Part shown: positions 62,560 through 64,000 of the stretch, piece after piece | How positions within the stretch are numbered: position 1 is the first letter of the stretch | How the letters are laid out: every line of letters starts with the position of its first letter | Source: Aquimarina atlantica | Lineage (GTDB): Bacteria; Bacteroidota; Bacteroidia; Flavobacteriales; Flavobacteriaceae | NCBI RefSeq assembly: GCF_000626715.1 | Contig: NZ_AQRA01000007.1 | Coordinates: 186,001 to 250,000, forward strand | Reading direction: 5' to 3' | DNA length: 64,000 bases | Notes under the pieces: generated by a model | Told to the model about the DNA's origin: nothing | Database searches by the model: none | Seen by the model: the letters and a program-made list of their open reading frames with translations, nothing else | Made by a program: the position numbers and the translations under genes

Positions 62560-62790
62560 ATGCCCGAAGAATTGATAAGTCTTAAAAAAACAAAAAACAA
62601 TCGAAAGCGTGTAGAGAAATGGTTGCTTAATAACCAGAAGTATATTAATATCACTGCTATAGAAAAAGAGATTTCTGCGCCAAAAGGATTGATACAAAAG
62701 TTTGTGAAATACGATAAAAAGATCAATGATAAATGGATTGATCCTTTGTATAGTGTTATCAAAAGGTTTACTTCTTTTACCTTGCGATAG
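62560..62790 (+). CDS. small basic protein, possible DNA-binding
   Basis: A 76-aa Lys-rich product. NRKRVEKWLLNNQKYINITAIEKEISAPKGLIQKFVKY suggests helices in a helix-turn-helix order (ITAIEKEISAPKGLIQKF could be the recognition unit), and the pattern recalls small phage- or plasmid-type DNA-binding proteins seen in Flavobacteriaceae. Two longer frames on the opposite strand lack any such features. A perfect palindrome just upstream supports an autoregulated gene. The family is not firmly recognised. Confidence 0.6.
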   Translation: MPEELISLKKTKNNRKRVEKWLLNNQKYINITAIEKEISAPKGLIQKFVKYDKKINDKWIDPLYSVIKRFTSFTLR

Positions 62791-62805
62791 TTTTTCGTTT
62801 ATAAA

Positions 62806-63378
62806 TTAGTGCTTTGCATTGGTAATTATTTCAGAAAGTAGTTTTCTGGCCCTCAATAGCTTTACTTTAACATTATTTATAGGTTCATTGAGGTGATCAG
62901 CAATTTCTTTATAACTTAATTCCTGAAAATATCTTAAGTTAATTACTTTTTGGTAATTAGGTTTTAGTTGTTTAATGTAAAGGAGTAATTGAGCTAAATT
63001 TTGCTCAGTAATTAGCTTGTCTTCTGGTGTTGGATTGTGATCGATGATCTTATATACAGCATCATCTACTTGTGTTGTAGTTTTGGATTGTATCGATGCA
63101 TTTTTTTTTCGCAATAGGTCTATATGTATGTTTTTTGAGATCTGAATCAACCATGTTTTAAAGTTATATTCTTCTTTAAACGTGTTAATTTTATCAAATG
63201 CTCGAGAAAAACTTTGTATAGTAATGTCCTCAGCTTCGTACTCATCCTGAGTTTTTTTCAACTGAAAATTGTAAACATCATTCCAAAAAGTATCAAGAAG
63301 ATAATTAAAAGATATTTGTTTCCCTTCTTTAGCTTTTTTGATATGATCTTCTAAGAGGATAGAGTCTTCTTTTTTCAA
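62806..63378 (-). CDS. ECF-type RNA polymerase sigma factor
   Basis: A 190-aa sigma-70 family protein with regions 2 and 4 only. Region 2: FWNDVYNFQLKKTQDEYEAEDITIQSFSRAFDKINTF and FKTWLIQISKNIHIDLLRKK. Region 4: VINLRYFQELSYKEIADHLNEPINNVKVKLLRARKLL. No anti-sigma gene lies beside it; the next gene on the same strand upstream, by 38 nt, is a 68-aa membrane protein. Regulon unknown. Confidence 0.92.
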   Translation of the reverse strand: MKKEDSILLEDHIKKAKEGKQISFNYLLDTFWNDVYNFQLKKTQDEYEAEDITIQSFSRAFDKINTFKEEYNFKTWLIQISKNIHIDLLRKKNASIQSKTTTQVDDAVYKIIDHNPTPEDKLITEQNLAQLLLYIKQLKPNYQKVINLRYFQELSYKEIADHLNEPINNVKVKLLRARKLLSEIITNAKH

Positions 63379-63416
63379 TACATTGTTTTTGAGTGAAATA
63401 GATAGTCGATAAGAAA

Positions 63417-63623
63417 CTATTTAGCGTGCTTTTCCTCGTTACAGCTTGAGTACTGATCCGGTGTCTTACCACAAAGAGAACATGATTCACCTTCTTTATT
63501 TAAAAACGGACTTTGACTTGCACATGTCCCGGCAAATTTACCATCTTTTTTCGCCCATAGTTTAATTGCGATACCACCAAATGCTAATAGTAATAAAACA
63601 ATTGTAAGTAATAAAAGCTTCAT
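63417..63623 (-). CDS. small membrane protein with cysteine-rich tail
   Basis: A 68-aa product from ATG at 63623 (MKLLLLTIVLLLLAFGGIAIKLW, one membrane helix), followed by a soluble tail with four cysteines (GTCASQSPFLNKEGESCSLCGKTPDQYSSC). The CxxC plus flanking Cys could bind a metal. Similar short proteins commonly sit beside the ECF sigma gene in Flavobacteriaceae, as I recall. Function unknown. It lies 38 nt upstream of the sigma factor start, so the two may be cotranscribed. Confidence 0.65.
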   Translation of the reverse strand: MKLLLLTIVLLLLAFGGIAIKLWAKKDGKFAGTCASQSPFLNKEGESCSLCGKTPDQYSSCNEEKHAK

Positions 63624-63772
63624 AATAATATAAAAAATCAAAATTGATTACAAAGATACAAAGAATGTATGGCTAAGAAGCTATTAAACAAAAAATTAAG
63701 AATAATGTGTCAATTCTTGATGAATATTAACCTTTTTTGATTAGATATCCTTATTAATATCTCAATATTGTA

Positions 63773-64000
63773 TTATATAATATTAACTTCGGTCTCCAGA
63801 AGAATATCAAATTTTTCTTTTATCTCGGTCAAAATTCTTTTGGATACATCCAAAATTTCATTTCCAGAGGCATTATTGTAGTTTACTAAAACCAGAGCTT
63901 GTTTTTCATGTACTCCTGCATCACCCCAACGTTTTCCCTTAAAACCAGATTGCTCAATCAGCCATCCTGCCGGAATTTTAATATGTTCTTCATCTATTTT
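63773..64000 (-). CDS. murB: UDP-N-acetylenolpyruvoylglucosamine reductase, C-terminal part
   Basis: Cut by the right window edge; 75 codons and a TAA (63773-63775) remain. The reading frame gives [20 protein letters not shown], then [20 protein letters not shown] and [56 protein letters not shown] is the hallmark of the MurB C-terminal substrate-binding domain in the E. coli-like type I form. MurB reduces enolpyruvyl-UDP-GlcNAc to UDP-MurNAc in peptidoglycan synthesis. Confidence 0.9.
   Translation of the reverse strand, partial: KIDEEHIKIPAGWLIEQSGFKGKRWGDAGVHEKQALVLVNYNNASGNEILDVSKRILTEIKEKFDILLETEVNII

Noticed and set aside
62497-62762. Two minus-strand frames opposite the 76-aa gene
   Set aside because: No recognisable features; the plus-strand frame has a helix-turn-helix-like pattern and an upstream palindrome.

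Overview
The window is a 64 kb piece of an AT-rich chromosome from a member of the Flavobacteriaceae (Bacteroidota). An Aquimarina-like marine gliding bacterium fits best, but that is an inference. The evidence is a type IX secretion (type B) sorting domain, a DUF5916 outer-membrane protein, paired type II and type III glutamine synthetases, eukaryote-like prolyl-tRNA synthetase, many SPII lipoproteins, and Bacteroidetes-type promoters (TTG-N19-21-TAnnTTTG). Both ends cut genes: an ABC permease at the left and murB at the right.

Layout. 1-4.4 kb: ABC permease, DUF5916 protein and MATE exporter in tight series. 4.4-9.5 kb: methyltransferase/Fur pair, DJ-1/PfpI lipoprotein, tRNA-Arg with a decayed second tRNA end beside it, SPFH protein, apt. 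9.5-12.6 kb: BlaI/M56 sensor-repressor operon with three AACTA/TAGTT dyads over its promoter, plus a 50-aa gene and a secreted protein sharing a module with the M56 protein. 12.8-17.7 kb: two paralogous metzincin-like M57 lipoproteins flanking a TPR histidine kinase and LytTR regulator; three direct repeats at 21-bp period, matching the LytTR site consensus, lie upstream of the second protease. 17.8-21.2 kb: Ca/Na antiporter, a decayed alpha/beta hydrolase, a second LytS/LytTR pair. 21.3-24.7 kb: divergent GSII and GSIII. 25-31.4 kb: complete curli operon (csgA-like, csgB-like, CsgH-like/CsgE fusion, csgF, csgG with an extra beta-barrel, and a beta-propeller lipoprotein).

31.5-42.6 kb: purM and prfA separated by about 9 kb of accessory genes (HExxH lipoprotein, cupin, MsrA-like, orphan membrane protein, POT transporter, AraC-GyrI regulator, amidohydrolase). 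42.7-46.3 kb: lgt, yidD, cysS, folE. 46.5-50.8 kb: T9SS-sorted protein, FadL-like porin, Gly-Trp/Arg-Ser-rich lipoprotein. 50.9-53 kb: proS, two identical tRNA-Glu, rpsT. 53-64 kb: lipoprotein, glycosyltransferase, cysteine-less zf-RING_7-type protein with Nif3, lpxK, hybrid histidine kinase, GAPDH, lipA, a small DNA-binding-like protein behind a perfect palindrome, ECF sigma factor, small membrane protein, murB end.

The most interesting material is the domain-fused curli operon, the M57/LytTR locus with phased repeats, the BlaI operator array, the tRNA-Arg with an apparent G19-C56 to A19-U56 double change beside a ghost tRNA end, and several long palindromic intergenic elements. No CRISPR array, insertion sequence or prophage was seen.
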